NCBI GenBank assembly: GCA_015680685.1
Contig: MNCI01013737.1
Span: 181,797-245,796 of the forward strand
Reading direction: 5' to 3'
DNA from: Gnetum montanum
Lineage: Eukaryota > Streptophyta > Gnetopsida > Gnetales > Gnetaceae
DNA: 64,000 bases
The position numbers were made by a program, and so were the translations under genes. Of this stretch, positions 12,917 through 24,462 are shown one piece after another. Position 1 is the first letter of the stretch. Each line of letters starts with the position of its first letter. The notes beneath the pieces were generated by a model. It had not been told where the DNA came from. It searched no databases and worked only from the letters and a program-made list of their open reading frames with translations.

Positions 12917-12990
12917 TGTTATGCCTAAATAACCTTTAAAAAATTTTCTACTTATGCTTTCCTTCTACTTTAGCCTAACTCAACCTTGCT

Positions 12991-13000
12991 ACATTTATAG
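12991..13000 (-). promoter_or_regulatory. TATA-like box of the E2 antisense gene
   Basis: CTATAAATGT on the minus strand, 75 bp upstream of the exon 1 ATG. Comparable boxes precede exon 1 in E5 and E6. Inferred from sequence only. Confidence 0.5.
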
Positions 13001-13137
13001 TTTACTTTGAAGATGAATCATCTACTTATAAACGTGATGGTGAAAACTTGCTGTTTTCATGTCAAATCAACGTGGAACTTTCCCAAAACATAGGCATGTC
13101 AGTTTGACATGAAGCATAAATATTGGACCATTAATCT

Positions 13138-13395
13138 CATAGATATTGCATTAACTACGATCCAAAAAGACCTTAAAATAATGTATAGCTTATCATCTTG
13201 TAATTCGGTTGCATTAACTACAGTCTGCGAAAATCCTAAATTAGCTACTTTTCCATGCTAGCCACATCACGTTATACTTTTAGCTATAGTCTATGAGAAC
13301 TTTAAGCTAACACCTAGGAAACCTTGCTTGCTATTGTATTACAAACTTTATATATTGCAACGGTCTGCTAAGACCTTAAACTGCTAGCCTTCTAA
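13138..13395 (+). repeat. E2 degenerate AAGACCTTAAA repeats, second cluster
   Basis: Three or four weak copies, such as GATCCAAAAAGACCTTAAAAT and GGTCTGCTAAGACCTTAAACT, between the antisense promoter and pol. The position matches the stronger second cluster in E6 (61460-61632). Confidence 0.5.
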
Positions 13396-13476
13396 ACATG
13401 TACCTCTAAAGCCTTATATCATTTCACCCTATTAATAGAAGCGATGTAACAACTTCCATTCTTGGCAATTTTGTAG

Positions 13477-15331
13477 GTCAGTTTAAAAATGGATAAAGCT
13501 TTACTTGCACCCCTAGCCCTAACAAGCCCATACGGGGAAACTTTTAGATAGTCTAATCTTGTAATGATAGGAACTGATGCCTCCTCCTGTGATACAACCA
13601 TAGCAACCTCAGAAGTATTCCTAGACTGGCCAGAACATTTGGCCCAAACCCTAGACCTGGAGGCTAGTGATGTGACCAAGGATTCCCTCACTGAAGTCTC
13701 TATGGTTACACAAAAAGGAGAAAGCAAAGCTTTAAAGGTCAGTTCTCTCCTTGATCAAGAAACATAGAATGGCATTTCTTGAGTGCTCCAAGATAACATT
13801 ACAGTGTTCGCATGGTCGTACGAAGACATGTCAGGTTTAGACCTATGACTAATATAGCAAAACATCATGTTAGACCCAAGTATCAAAGTAGTTAGACAGA
13901 AAGCATGGAAGATTAAGCCCGAAATCACGTTGGAAGTGGGTGATGAAATCACTAAACTATATCACACTGGTTTCATCCGCATTGTGGATTACACAGATTT
14001 GGTGTCAAACATTATTGTTGTTTCTAAGAAAATGGGAGAAATACACATTTGTATAGAGTTCCATGATCTGAACAAGGAAATGATTAAAGACAATTTCCCA
14101 TTATCGGGTATTGACCAGCTTATTGATACAATAGCCAGACATGCTTTGCTATCCTTTAGGGATAGTTTTTTGGGATATAATCAAATCCATATCAATCCAA
14201 AACATTAACTGACTACAACTTTCATGACCCCTTGGGGACCTTTCTGTTATACCATGATGCCTTTTGGGCTAAAAAATGATGGAGAAACTTATCAACGTGC
14301 CATGAAGTATATCTTTAGCAATTACCTCTTAAAGAGATTGATTGACTATGTAGATGACATAACTATTAAGTCTAGGAAGTTGGCAGATCACCCAGAGGAT
14401 TTAGAGTTAATCCTTAAATGATGTCTCAGGAACAACCTACGAATCAACCCAGAAAAATGTGTGTTTAGAGTCAAAACCAGATACATGTTGGGATTTGTAG
14501 TGTCAGAGGCTAGCATACGAGTTGACCCTGACAAAGTTAAGGCCATCGTTAACCTGGCACCACCTACAAACCTAAAATAACTGTGTGGGTTGCAAGGTCA
14601 GTTATAGTTTATCAAGAGGTTCATCTTGAAGTTGACAAAAAAATTACACCCTATGCAACATTTTCTTAAGAAGGGGATTAACTTCAAGTGGACCGAAGAC
14701 TACCAACATTCTTTTGATGACCTAAAGAAAGAGTTGCTACATTTGCCAATGGTTTTCCTACCATTAAGGGATCAACCTTTCTACATCTACCTAGCAAGTT
14801 TAGATGTGTCCATAGCTGCGTTGTTGTGTCAAAAGAGAGACGATGGGTCAGAAATCCCTATCTATTATCTAAGTCACGCTCTATTTGCATATGAAATGAG
14901 GTACAATGAGGTAGAGTGTAACTGCTTGGCATTAGTTTTTGTACTCAAAAAATGTAGGCACTATCTTTTCCGTAGCTAGGTTAACATAATTTGCAAGAAA
15001 AACATTCTATAGGGCATTACAAACAATTTATATGAGAGTAGTAAGATAGCCCAATGGAAAGCCATCACAACAGAATTTGACTTACACTACATTGGCTAAT
15101 CCTCCATGAAAGGCCAAGCGATAGTTGACCAGCTCATAACATCACCTATTAACGATCAGGGAATGATAGAGCTTGAGTTTTCAGATGAACATGTACATAG
15201 TTTAAGCCCTGTATCAGCAGGCCTCGAAGAAACATTACACTTTGATGGAGCTTTAACTACTAGAGGTGATAGTGCTGCCACCGTCATCATGCTTTTCCCT
15301 GAGGATGTTTGCCCATTGGCTTACCTCCTGG
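13477..15331 (+). pseudogene. E2 pol: RT, RNase H and start of aRNH
   Basis: Begins after a possible splice acceptor, TTTTGTAG, ending at 13476. The N-terminal connector includes TTIATSEVFLDWPEHLAQ. RT spans about 13867-14570: EITKLYHTGFIRIVDYTD, FVTPWG-like FMTPWGPFCYTMMPFGLKN and the catalytic YVDD at 14347-14358. RNase H follows (PFYIYLASLDVSIAALL, YYLSHAL), then a connector with KGQAIVDQLITSP. The aRNH starts at LHFDGALTTRGD (about 15237) and is cut at 15331 by the E3 LTR. Reading is nearly collinear with E5 and E6, with stops near 14206, 14419, 14578 and 14977. Confidence 0.85.
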
Positions 15332-15673
15332 TGAAACACCCCAAAAATTTGAAGGCATGTGTGCTTCACTAGGTCTTGTAGTTTGCGCAGTGCTATGGAA
15401 GTTCTTTGGGAGGAGAACACTCTAAATTCAGATCAGCCAGTTCAACAAGTTTTCTACTTTAGGTGTAAACAGGCTCTATGGATCATCTTGCCTGAACACC
15501 TAAGTAGTTTACCCAGTCAAAAGCTTGCTCAGAAGAAATGTGTGGAGTTGACAGTAATGCCCAAGATGCATGAAAAGAGCTCAGTAAGTTTTCTAAGTCA
15601 TGAAGTTTGCTACACTATTCTAAGCCTCACTATGTAGTGTAGCAAGCTTCAGAAAATGATTGCAGAAGAAAGT

Positions 15674-15713
15674 ACCATGCTACACTATGCTACACAGCTT
15701 AGTGTAGCATGGT
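15674..15713. repeat. Perfect hairpin in the E3 LTR
   Basis: ACCATGCTACACTA at 15674-15687 is the exact reverse complement of 15700-15713, a 14-bp stem with a 12-base loop. It is one of several GCTAC/GTAGC inverted repeats in U3 of E2 to E5. Confidence 0.85.
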
Positions 15714-16264
15714 AAAGACTATACAGCCAGTTCCATCGCCCAACTTCAAGTCCTTCAGTAATGTCCCTTTCTGTCAGGAAGCGGTGGACCATGTCTGCTT
15801 CTACACTACGCATAGCAATCCTGCAGAAGAGATAGAAGGCAGCTCAAAGGGTAGGATTAGCAAGTCTGCAAGTATCACAACGTAGGAAACAAAGTTTGCA
15901 GATTGGCAAAGTTTTTGTGACTAAGGCCAGTCGCTACGTAGTGTAGTAAGCATGAAGCCTACATTTAGCGGAATGCATGACAAGGTGCTACGCTACACCA
16001 AACATGATATGCTATAAAGCACAGCAAAGCATATGGGTGGGTGTGTGACATCAATGGACTTCACCTAATTGAACCATTGGCACACATCTCTAGATGTTGA
16101 TGGCACAATTATAGCATGGCAGGCTTGTAGTTACCACATGGTAGACTCACATTACAATGATCATGTATGTCCAACGGTCATGTAGGCACATGCAACATAG
16201 AAAAATCAACATGGGCCCGAGGCATGTGGTGTCCAAATCATCCTTTTCATGTGTCCTCTAGTCC

Positions 16265-16272
16265 TATAAATA
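16265..16272 (+). promoter_or_regulatory. E3 LTR TATA box
   Basis: TATAAATA preceded by GTCC; the position matches the other LTRs. Confidence 0.65.
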
Positions 16273-16899
16273 ATCCAATGAGCAACATTCAAAGGAATTT
16301 TTGACCTTTTGGCTTGGTTGGAACCTTTTAACATCCAGCACTTCTAGCTCTCTTCCACACATAGTTGGTCTTGGAGACCTCTCTGTGACATTGAACATTG
16401 TAAGATTTCTTTTTGACATTACAAATAGTTATAATTCTTAGTTGGAATTTTGTTATATCCCCTTTCTACCACCTTAGTAGAATCCTCGCATTGTCAGCTC
16501 CCAAGTCTGCACCCAAGCGCATAGCCTTCTTTGCTCTACATGTCTTGGTTACTCTTCGACCGTATCCATCCTGACAGGGCAAACTTGTAGCTTCAGAGCG
16601 GTGCATTTTTCTAACTACATTTTACTTTGTTTCCTACTTATTATTGCATTATATTCTATTCTCTATTTCCTTTACATTTAAGCATTACATCACATTATCA
16701 TTTCTATTTTCAAACTACACGTTGCAAAAGGCTATATAGACGCTGACTAAGTTCTTGTCTGATTGACCAAACTATTTAGGGTTCCCCATATCCACTCACA
16801 CCCAGCACAGCCCTCCTATGGATACGGGGTCGAAATTGTCGCGATCGTCGACCCCTCGGTGTTTTCTAGCCATCGACATTTTTAGTCGCTATAGCTTTT

Positions 16900-16918
16900 T
16901 GGTGCTAGAAGAAGGGCC
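16900..16918 (+). other. E3 primer-binding site
   Basis: TGGTGCTAGAAGAAGGGCC, one mismatch from E2, six bases after the LTR end. Confidence 0.82.
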
Positions 16919-16933
16919 TTTTGGTGCATTTTT

Positions 16934-17570
16934 CGCATGTCACGGTAGTTCTGTAAGCCTTCTACACCTTGATACACATTAGCGTAAACACGAAACCCTC
17001 TTGTAGTTGTTTACGCTTTGCACGGTGCAAATCGGTCACCTTGATGGTTCCTTGGGAACCCTATAGAACATAAGGCCTCCAATCGCCAGTTAACTAGCCT
17101 ATCTTACGGTAGTCTTGCATGCACTCTTTACCCCATTGTGCATTAGCGTATCATGTGGTATAGATCAGTCGCTTTGACAGTTACTTGGGTACCCTATGAG
17201 ATGCAAAGCCTTTGACTGTTAATTAACTTGCCCATCTTATAGTAGTCTTGCATGCGCTTTATACCCCATCATGCACTAGCATAAACGTGACACCCTCTGG
17301 TGGTTGTTTACACTTTGTGTGGTATAGGTTGATCACTTTGATAGTTCCTCTAGAGCCCTGCGAGACATAAAGCCTTCTTGATCGCCAGTTGATTTTCCCA
17401 TCTTACGGTAGTCTTGCATGCACTCTATACCCTATCATACACTGGCATAGATGTGACACTCTCTTGTGGTTTTTTACACTTTGTGTGGTACAGATCACTC
17501 AACTCGACGGTTCCTCGGGAGCCCAGCAAGACATAAAGCCTTTTTGATTTCTGTTTGATTGGTTTCCAAT
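16934..17570 (+). repeat. E3 leader, four tandem units with stem-loops
   Basis: Units begin with CACGGTAGT- or TTACGGTAGTCTTGCATGC-type sequence near 16937, 17104, 17229 and 17399, so spacing is about 125-170 bp. Each carries a form of GCGTAAAC, CACCCTC, then GTTTACGC. The first has perfect nine-base arms, AGCGTAAAC and GTTTACGCT, near 16981 and 17008. E1 and E2 have a single unit. Confidence 0.75.
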
Positions 17571-17604
17571 TCATTCTTCCTGTTGCAAAGCTACTTAGCT
17601 TACA

Positions 17605-20600
17605 ATGGCTTTTTCAACTACTGTTGCTAATGCCTTCAATGTGGAAGTTTCCTTCAATGTTAGAGTTCCCATCATGGTTCAAGGCACTACTAGTGCCAAA
17701 AAACCACTGAACCTGATGCTGGAAACACGTCGATCCCTCAAAATCCAAAATTGGGAACCTAAGGGATTAGCCTAGGAACATGAATGTTACAGCTTTCTCT
17801 GCGCAAAGGTGCAGGCAAATCTACCCTTGGATGTACACGAACTTAAGGATAAACATAGCTTCGAGTTTGCTTACTGCAATGGGAAGGAATTTGTTCCTAC
17901 TCCCGACGTTGCCTTACCTTTGACACAGATAAACCAAGGGCTTCTGGACCAACTAATCTAGTTGGCTAGGCTTAGGGAGCAACATGACATAGCGTCCAAC
18001 TAAGATAATGCCTTCTAGGATGGATAGGAGGAACTTGATTCCCAATCAGATGAGGGAGGTCTAACCAACCTTGTTCCTGTTCCTCCTACCCAGTCCTTCT
18101 GGGGCCAAGCTGTCATCTGTCACCACTTTCTTTGTGATCACGCCTATGCTTTCGCAACCTGCAATTACAATTTCTATGGATAGTCATGTTAACCTTGCGG
18201 CATTCCAATGCCCTCTTTCACCTATTTCACCTGTTTCGTTTATAGCTACTAACCCTTCGCAAGCTGTTCAGAAGTCCATTCCTGTAGCTCATCATACGTC
18301 AATCGCGGCTACCCTGCCACATGTTCATACCATACCAAACTCAAAATCATACACGACTTCCATTTCTAATCCTACATTCACATTTGTTCCACCCACTGTG
18401 ATGGGCCCCGACCCGTCCACATGGTAGACCCCATTATCTTCTTCACCTATTCCACAACCATTGTAGATGTCTCACTACGTTCGCTCTCAAAACCACCAAG
18501 CCTCGCAAATGGTACAATGCAACATGGGGTTATGGTCTACATTGCCGATGATACAAGTGGTCCATCCTACAGCCCAACTTGCAGTTGCTGCCCTAACAAC
18601 ACCACCTATCGGGTGGTGGACAACACAAGCAGCGCTGCTCATGGGGGTCATCCCAATGGTACCATCGATAGGTCATGCCACCACCCCCACCATGCCATAG
18701 GCAGGAGCTACCTCGGTAGTTCCCCAACCACCTAAAACATTACTAGGTATGGACCAAGAATTCCAGATCATCTAGATCCTTACTAAGGAAATAAAACACC
18801 TCAAAGCTACTAGGTTTGACATGGTACAAGTCATGGACTTTTACTAGGATGACCCCATCAGCTTGGGGATCCTTTCTTTGACATTACCCCCAGGGATGTT
18901 CCTACCACACTTCACAAAGTATGATGGGGAGGGAGATCCCAATGCACATCTTGTTACCTTCAGGTCTAAATCTTTTCTATTGCAACAATGGCCGCACACA
19001 ATTACTTAGGTCTTCGCTATGTCCTTAGCCGGGAAAGCCCTGGATTGTTACCGTGCATTGCCCTGCTCATTTATATCAACTTTGGAAGAACTTGTAACCC
19101 AGTTTGTGACATGCTTTAAGTACAACTTGAAGCCAGAAATCATGCTAGATCAGTTAATGAACATGAAGAAAGATCCTCTAGAGCCAGTCCAAAAGTTCAT
19201 CTAGTGTTGGAACGCAACCCTTAATGAAATCTACGAGCTCATCGTGGAGGCCCACTTGTTGGCCTTCTTTAAGGGCATAGTGAATGACTTTATTAAGTCC
19301 AAACTATACTACCTTGCTCCTCACACTCTTAGCCAAGCCTTTGCTCAGACTAAGAGCATACAGGGTGTGGCCGAGGGAAGCAAAGACCCGACCTACATTG
19401 TCTACAAATACACCTTTGCAAAGAAGGAAAAGAGTAAGGCCTTAGCAACCAAAATGGCCACTGTGATGACCGAGACCAAGCCCAAGCCTAGCAACAATGG
19501 TAGCAAGAATAGTAAGGAATCGGCTGTACCTACAACTAACCTCATGCCCAAATAGGGCCACGTATCACAACCTGCTATACCTACACCTGAGACATCTGCA
19601 CAACTCATACCCAACGATTACAACTGCTATGGGTAGCCATCTCAATCTCATGGTGTTTCAACATCCTCTCTCACCTATTTCACCTGTGTCGTTTGCAGTG
19701 ACTATTCCTTTGTAATCTATTCAACAGTCCATTCCTATAGCACATCATATGCCAATCACGGCTACCCTACCACATGTTCATACTGTGCCTACCTCACAAT
19801 CGTACGTAACTTCTATTTCTATTCCTACATCCACATCTGTTCCACCCACTGTGACGGGCCTACCCCATTCGCTTCTTTGCCCACCCCACAAGCATCGTAG
19901 ATGTCTCACCATGTTCATTCTCAAGCCCATCAAGCCTTGTAAATGGTACAATCCAACACAGGACTATGGTCTACGCTGCCAACAACACAAGCGATCATCC
20001 TAATACCACCTGTAGGGTGCTAGACAACGCAAGTAGCACCACTCGTGGGGGTCATCCCAACAGTACCATTGATGGATCATGCCCCCACCCATGCCATGCC
20101 ATAGCTGGGAGCTACCTCTGCAGCTCCCCAACCATTCGCAACATCGTTGGATCTGGACCAAGCATTCCAGCTTATCTAGACCCTCATTAAGAAAATCAAA
20201 TGCCTCAAAGCTACTGGGTCTAACACGATACAAGTCATGGACTTTTATTAGGATGACCCATTTAACCCTGCAATCCTTGCTTTGACACTACCCCCAGGGA
20301 TGTCGCTCCCACAATTCATGAAGTACAATGGGGAGGGAGATCCCAATGCACATCTTGTTACCTTTAGGTCTGAATCCCTACTATTACAACAATGGCCACA
20401 CACGATTATTCATGTCTTTGCCATGTCCTTAGCTAGGAAAGCCTTGGATTGGTACTGCGCGCTACCATGCTCATCCATTTCAACTTTGGAAGAGCTTCTA
20501 ACCCAGTTCGTAACACGCTTCAAGTACAACTTGAAGCCAGAAACCACAATGGATCAGTTGATGAGTGTGAAACAAGACCCTCTAGAGCCAGTCCAAAAGT

Positions 20601-21994
20601 TCATCCAGTGTTGGAGCACAACCCTTAATGAGATCCGCGAGCCCATCGCAGAGGCCCACTTGCTAGCTATCTTTAAGGGCGCAGTGAAGGACTTCATCAA
20701 GTCTAAACTATACTACCTCGCTCCTTGCACTCTTAGCCAAGCCTTCGCTTAGACTAAGAGCATACAAGATGTGGCTGAGGCAAGCAAAGACCCAGCCTAC
20801 ATCACCTAAAAAAAGACCTTCACAAAGAAGGAAAAGGATAAGGGCCCAGCAACCACAATGGTTGTTGTGGCGATCGAGATGAAGCCCAAACCTAGCAACA
20901 ATGGTAGCAAGAATAGCAAGAAACCAGCCATACCCATGGCTAACCCCATGCCCAAACAAGGACATGTGCCGCAACCTGCTACACCTACGCTTGAGACATC
21001 TTCACAACCCAAACCCAACTTTGAGTGAAAAGACTACTCAAAGTACACCACACTGCCTCTCAAACCTTTGGAACTTCTGAAGAAACTACTAGTAGTAGGA
21101 TACATCCAACACAAGTAGATGTCAGAAGAAGCAATTGTGAGACATCAATGCTACTACGAGCTCCTTAGGAATCCCTCTTTGGCCCTGCCCAATGAGCCTC
21201 TAGTTCCTAGGGGTTTTAGGCTAGACATGTTTTGTGACTACCACCAAAAGTGTGGTCATAACACGGATTACTGTCTATCATTGTAGGATGACATCCAGAG
21301 ATTAATTGACCAAGGGAAATTGGTGCTAAATGAAAGAAACCCAGTGCACCCTGAAAACTAATCTATGTATGTCTACATAGATCCCCTCAACGCAAATAAT
21401 GCCAGTTATGTAATCAATTCCATTGGCATTGACAATGACCCTAGGCCATCCCAGTAGCCATTCATGGTCCATGTGCCTCAGCATAGTGCATCAGCACCAC
21501 CAGCGGCTGGTCAAACCTCGTAGTAGCCGTTCATCTTGAGGGTCCATCCATGGGCATCCACCTTTGCGCCACCTGTTAGTGGAGCCACGCAGCCCCGACC
21601 ATTAACACCTCTAGCTCCATTTGTCATCAGGGGGCCAACACCCTCGACGACCCCTATACCATGCAAAATGGCTGAATAGCCTTCTCGTCCTAAAAGGTGA
21701 GAAGTTTACTTCACAGGTGAGACGTCAAAGGGAAGTACTGTCCAAGGTACCCCCAAGCCTACATCTTCGTCCCCTGCATCTGTGCCTTTTTCACCAAAGA
21801 TGAACATTGATACGACCACACAGCCTACATTGCCCTACCAAGAAGGGTCTAAACCTAGATCCGAAGTCACCCCTCCTTGGGAAATTCATCTTCTGAGACA
21901 AATAGAAGATGAGGAAAGTGCCAAACAGGGGGGCGGCCAAGACCTCTTGGAAACCCTCACATAGGTCAAACAAGCTCTAAAATAAAAAAATACT
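17605..21994 (+). pseudogene. E3 gag, decayed, with duplicated core
   Basis: ATG at 17605 (MAFSTTV) opens the N-terminal piece with FEFAYCNGKEFVPTPDV. A first spacer and gag core lie at 18166-19610. A second spacer and core follow directly at about 19615-21020. The second copy has KYNGEGDPNAHLVTFRSESL and FKYNLKPETTMDQLMSVKQ in a long open run (20282-20752). A basic linker and zinc-knuckle-like MFCDYHQKCGHNTDYC (about 21225-21270) lead to the Pro-rich linker. Stops are frequent, many at CAG or TGG positions of other copies. Confidence 0.8.
18166..21020 (+). repeat. E3 tandem duplication of the gag spacer plus core
   Basis: Sequence starting ATTACAA at about 18166 resumes at about 19615, directly after the linker of the first copy, with no LTR or PBS between. 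The two units differ clearly, and the second unit looks closer to E4 near CCCTGCAATCCTTGCTTTGA. Either an old tandem duplication or recombination between related copies could explain it. Confidence 0.75.
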
Positions 21995-22843
21995 ACACTG
22001 AGCTTGTACAACCTAATCATGACATCTATCCCACACCGTAAGGCTCTGATCCGCATGTTGACAGTGACTCTGATCAATGAAGACATGCTAGCGGAGGAAG
22101 AAGCGATCTACTCGATCATGCTTCCCCCCGTGCCTATAGGGCCAAAACAGCCTCAACTAACCTTTTGCAACGACGCTATTAGAGAAGATCTCAAAAGGGG
22201 TCAGGTGACCACAACACCCCTTTTCATCACAATTTGGGTCGGCCAACACCAGATCCAAAGGGTACACGTTGATGATGGGGCTGCTATGAATGTCATCCCC
22301 CTCCCCATTGTGGACAAGTTGGGATTGGTCGACCAAATCAAGCCCACAATGACGTCATGTCTAAGGTTGTTCAATGGGGTGCGAGTCGTGGTGAAGGGCA
22401 TAATTCACATAAACTTCGTGGTAGGGGACTAGTTTCCCATAAGCGCAACATTCATTGTGGTCAAGGAAATTCCTAGGTTTAACCTAATCTTAGGGAGATC
22501 ATGGTTAGCACAACTTAGGGTTATCTCCTCATCCATACACTAGGAGATCAACCTGCCTTACATAGGCAAAGAGATAGTGATCCACGGTGATGAAGTAGCA
22601 ACGCAAGTGATCCATAACGTTGGCATGGAACAAGGCTCAGAGGTTATAACTTCTGAGAACAAAGTACCTGTCATAGCTTACACTGACCATCTAGCAGAGG
22701 GATCAGCTCAACAAGCCGACCCCCACAATGAAAACGCATGGGCTGAGTTGCCCTTCCAAGTGGGAGGCAACGAAGTAAACGAAGGCTCTAGCAAGGCACC
22801 TCGGCCTTATGCTTCACTCAACCTGTGTTGGTTCAAGAAGTAG
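21995..22843 (+). pseudogene. E3 aspartic protease region
   Basis: Starts at LSLYNLIMTSIPHRKAL. The active-site loop is RVHVDDGAAMNVIPL (about 22257-22300), followed by VDKLGLVDQIKP and FNLILGRSWLAQL. Stops at 22430 and 22541 break it. The C-terminal tail WAELPFQVGG through NLCWFKK-stop is fully open and defines the end of gag-pro. Confidence 0.8.
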
Positions 22844-22845
22844 CT

Positions 22846-23240
22846 ATGGCCCAAAATGGTCTAAAACTACGCTATGGCCCAAAAGGGCCTAAAACTAGTA
22901 ACATCACACTACAACCCAAAATGCCCTAAAACTAGCAATATGAAAAGGCCCAAAATGGCCTAAAACTAGCAACATGCAATGGCTTGAAGTGGCCTAAAAC
23001 TAGCAATGTGTATTTACATATTATCCTTATGTTTCTTTGAAACTGTGTCAGGTCAAGAAGCAACCACGCCTAGCATAGCAACCCATTGCTTCCTGCCCAT
23101 GCACCATCCTTGTGTAAAACCAGTAATGCTATGTTATGGCCTGAAATGGCCTAAAACTAGCAATACGCATTCCTGCTACAGCCCGAAACTGCCTAAAACT
23201 TACGCAAAGGCCCAAAATGGCCTAAAACTAGCACATGAAA
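22846..23240 (+). repeat. E3 GGCC/TTAAACTA repeats
   Basis: Eight or so copies of GGCCCAAAATGGCCTAAAAC-type units, the clearest block in the window, starting two bases after the gag-pro stop. Bases 23241-23409 are A/T-rich with poly-T and nothing recognisable. Confidence 0.85.
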
Positions 23241-23409
23241 GCATGAACATTTTACTCGAAATGCAGCATGTATACAATGTAGAAGATAATGCAAAACCAA
23301 ATTTTTTTTTACAAAATCCTTGTTGCTTCATTCAAATTTTTTTTCTTTTAGACAATGTTTGTAAAATTTGTTACACAAAAATTTAAAATTCTAAAAAAAT
23401 CCCATGTGG

Positions 23410-24462
23410 TCATGGGTTGTCTCTGTTCGCATCATTCTTGTCTTTCATTCCTACATCATTTCCTTGTGCATCATCTTCCCCTGCTTTGTATTTTTCCAAC
23501 TCTTCATTTTCTTCCTCTATGGGTGCTGCACCCTAATCTGGGGTCTACATCATGGGAATGAAGTGGTTAGCTAGGACAACAAACACAAACTACAATAGAG
23601 CATAAACATTAACACAATAGAAAGCAGCTAACCTAAGAAGGGCCCACATCTGTATCGAAGGATATCTAGTCTAAACCAAGCCTAAGGCGATGGAAAACCT
23701 CCTTTGCTATGATATCTACCCAATGCCTTTTGCCTGGTTCAACATTTGCTGTAGTAGCTCTCTCCCTTTCGGCAGGTGTCCACCTTGGTGGCCCCAAAGA
23801 AAAGGAGACAGTCGCGGTCTCTCCTATGGAAAGGTCCACTTTCCAGTTAGAAGATTTTGTGACCTTTACCTACTCTTTGAACCTAGCATAAGCCTTAGAA
23901 GTGTTGATGGAATTTACAAATGCTTCATACGTAAATCCTCCACAGCAACGTCTTCATATAACTTACAATGGGTGGCATTTTCCCGTTTATACATATGTTT
24001 ATGGTTTCTTTGGGTTTGCCCCCATTCGTAGACCTTGGCACTGAAGTCTTTTAGATCTTGACACTTCTAGTCTAGCAGGTCCATCTGCATCCACTGCTCT
24101 ATCAATTCATGGGTGGTCTTGACATTTTGACGCATGACTGTCCAAAACCTAGTGTAGTCTACCACAGCCGTGCATCAACCCTCATTGTTAGTGTCATGGG
24201 CTATGAGAAATTCGTTCCTCAACTTGAGGTCCTCCACCTCAACCCTCAAGTTGGCCTCCCTTTGCTTAGCCTTCTGGACCCATTTCCACATGTCCTCGTT
24301 GACATGCTTGTACTTCCATAGGGAGCATGCCGAGTGCAAAGCACAATTGCAAACCTCATCCTATGTGTGATGAGACACCTCGGTCACTTCAGGCAGGAAT
24401 GTGGATACAACATCGACTTTCAAAGGTCGTGCCAGGTCCCATTTGAGTCAAGAGGCTATCAT
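23410..24462 (-). pseudogene. E3 antisense gene, 3' exons only
   Basis: Minus strand. Exon 8 (23410-23544, 45 codons) starts after an ATGTAG acceptor in phase 0 and is an acidic tail with IEEENEELEKYKAGEDDA, ending TGA. The preceding sequence is exon 7: WDLARPLKVDV, ANLRVEVEDLKLRNEFL (probable coiled coil), THELIEQWMQMDLLD and a motif KVYEWGQTQRNHKHMYK. It has stops, such as a TAG after LLD, and a frame change near its end. The upstream exons are separated by E4 and expected beyond the window. Confidence 0.75.

Larger units (their letters stand above)
5085..15331 (+). mobile_element. E2: Tat-like retrotransposon, 5' part through aRNH
   Basis: Inserted in E1 just after its short-repeat block; the left flank is TTCCC. 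It contains 5' LTR, PBS, leader, gag, protease, short repeats, a shortened antisense gene, a second repeat cluster and pol up to the start of the second RNase H. E3 interrupts it there at 15332, preceded by CCTGG. The rest of aRNH, integrase and the 3' LTR should be beyond the window. Confidence 0.85.
15332..16893 (+). repeat. E3 5' LTR
   Basis: About 1.56 kb. It starts TGAAACACCCCAAAAATTTG and ends GCTATA, a decayed form of GCTACA. U3 contains several inverted repeats of TGCTACACTA-like sequence. A conserved TATAAATA and a promoter-proximal CAATG follow. Sequence after the TATA box resembles E4. Confidence 0.85.
15332..24462 (+). mobile_element. E3: Tat-like retrotransposon, 5' part
   Basis: Inserted into the aRNH of E2. 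It contains 5' LTR, PBS, fourfold leader, gag with a large internal duplication, protease, short repeats and the 3' exons of the antisense gene. E4 then interrupts exon 7 of that gene at 24463, preceded by ATCAT. Confidence 0.85.

Noticed and set aside
19615-21020. A separate element nested in E3
   Set aside because: No LTR, PBS or leader between the two gag units; a duplication or recombinant explains it.
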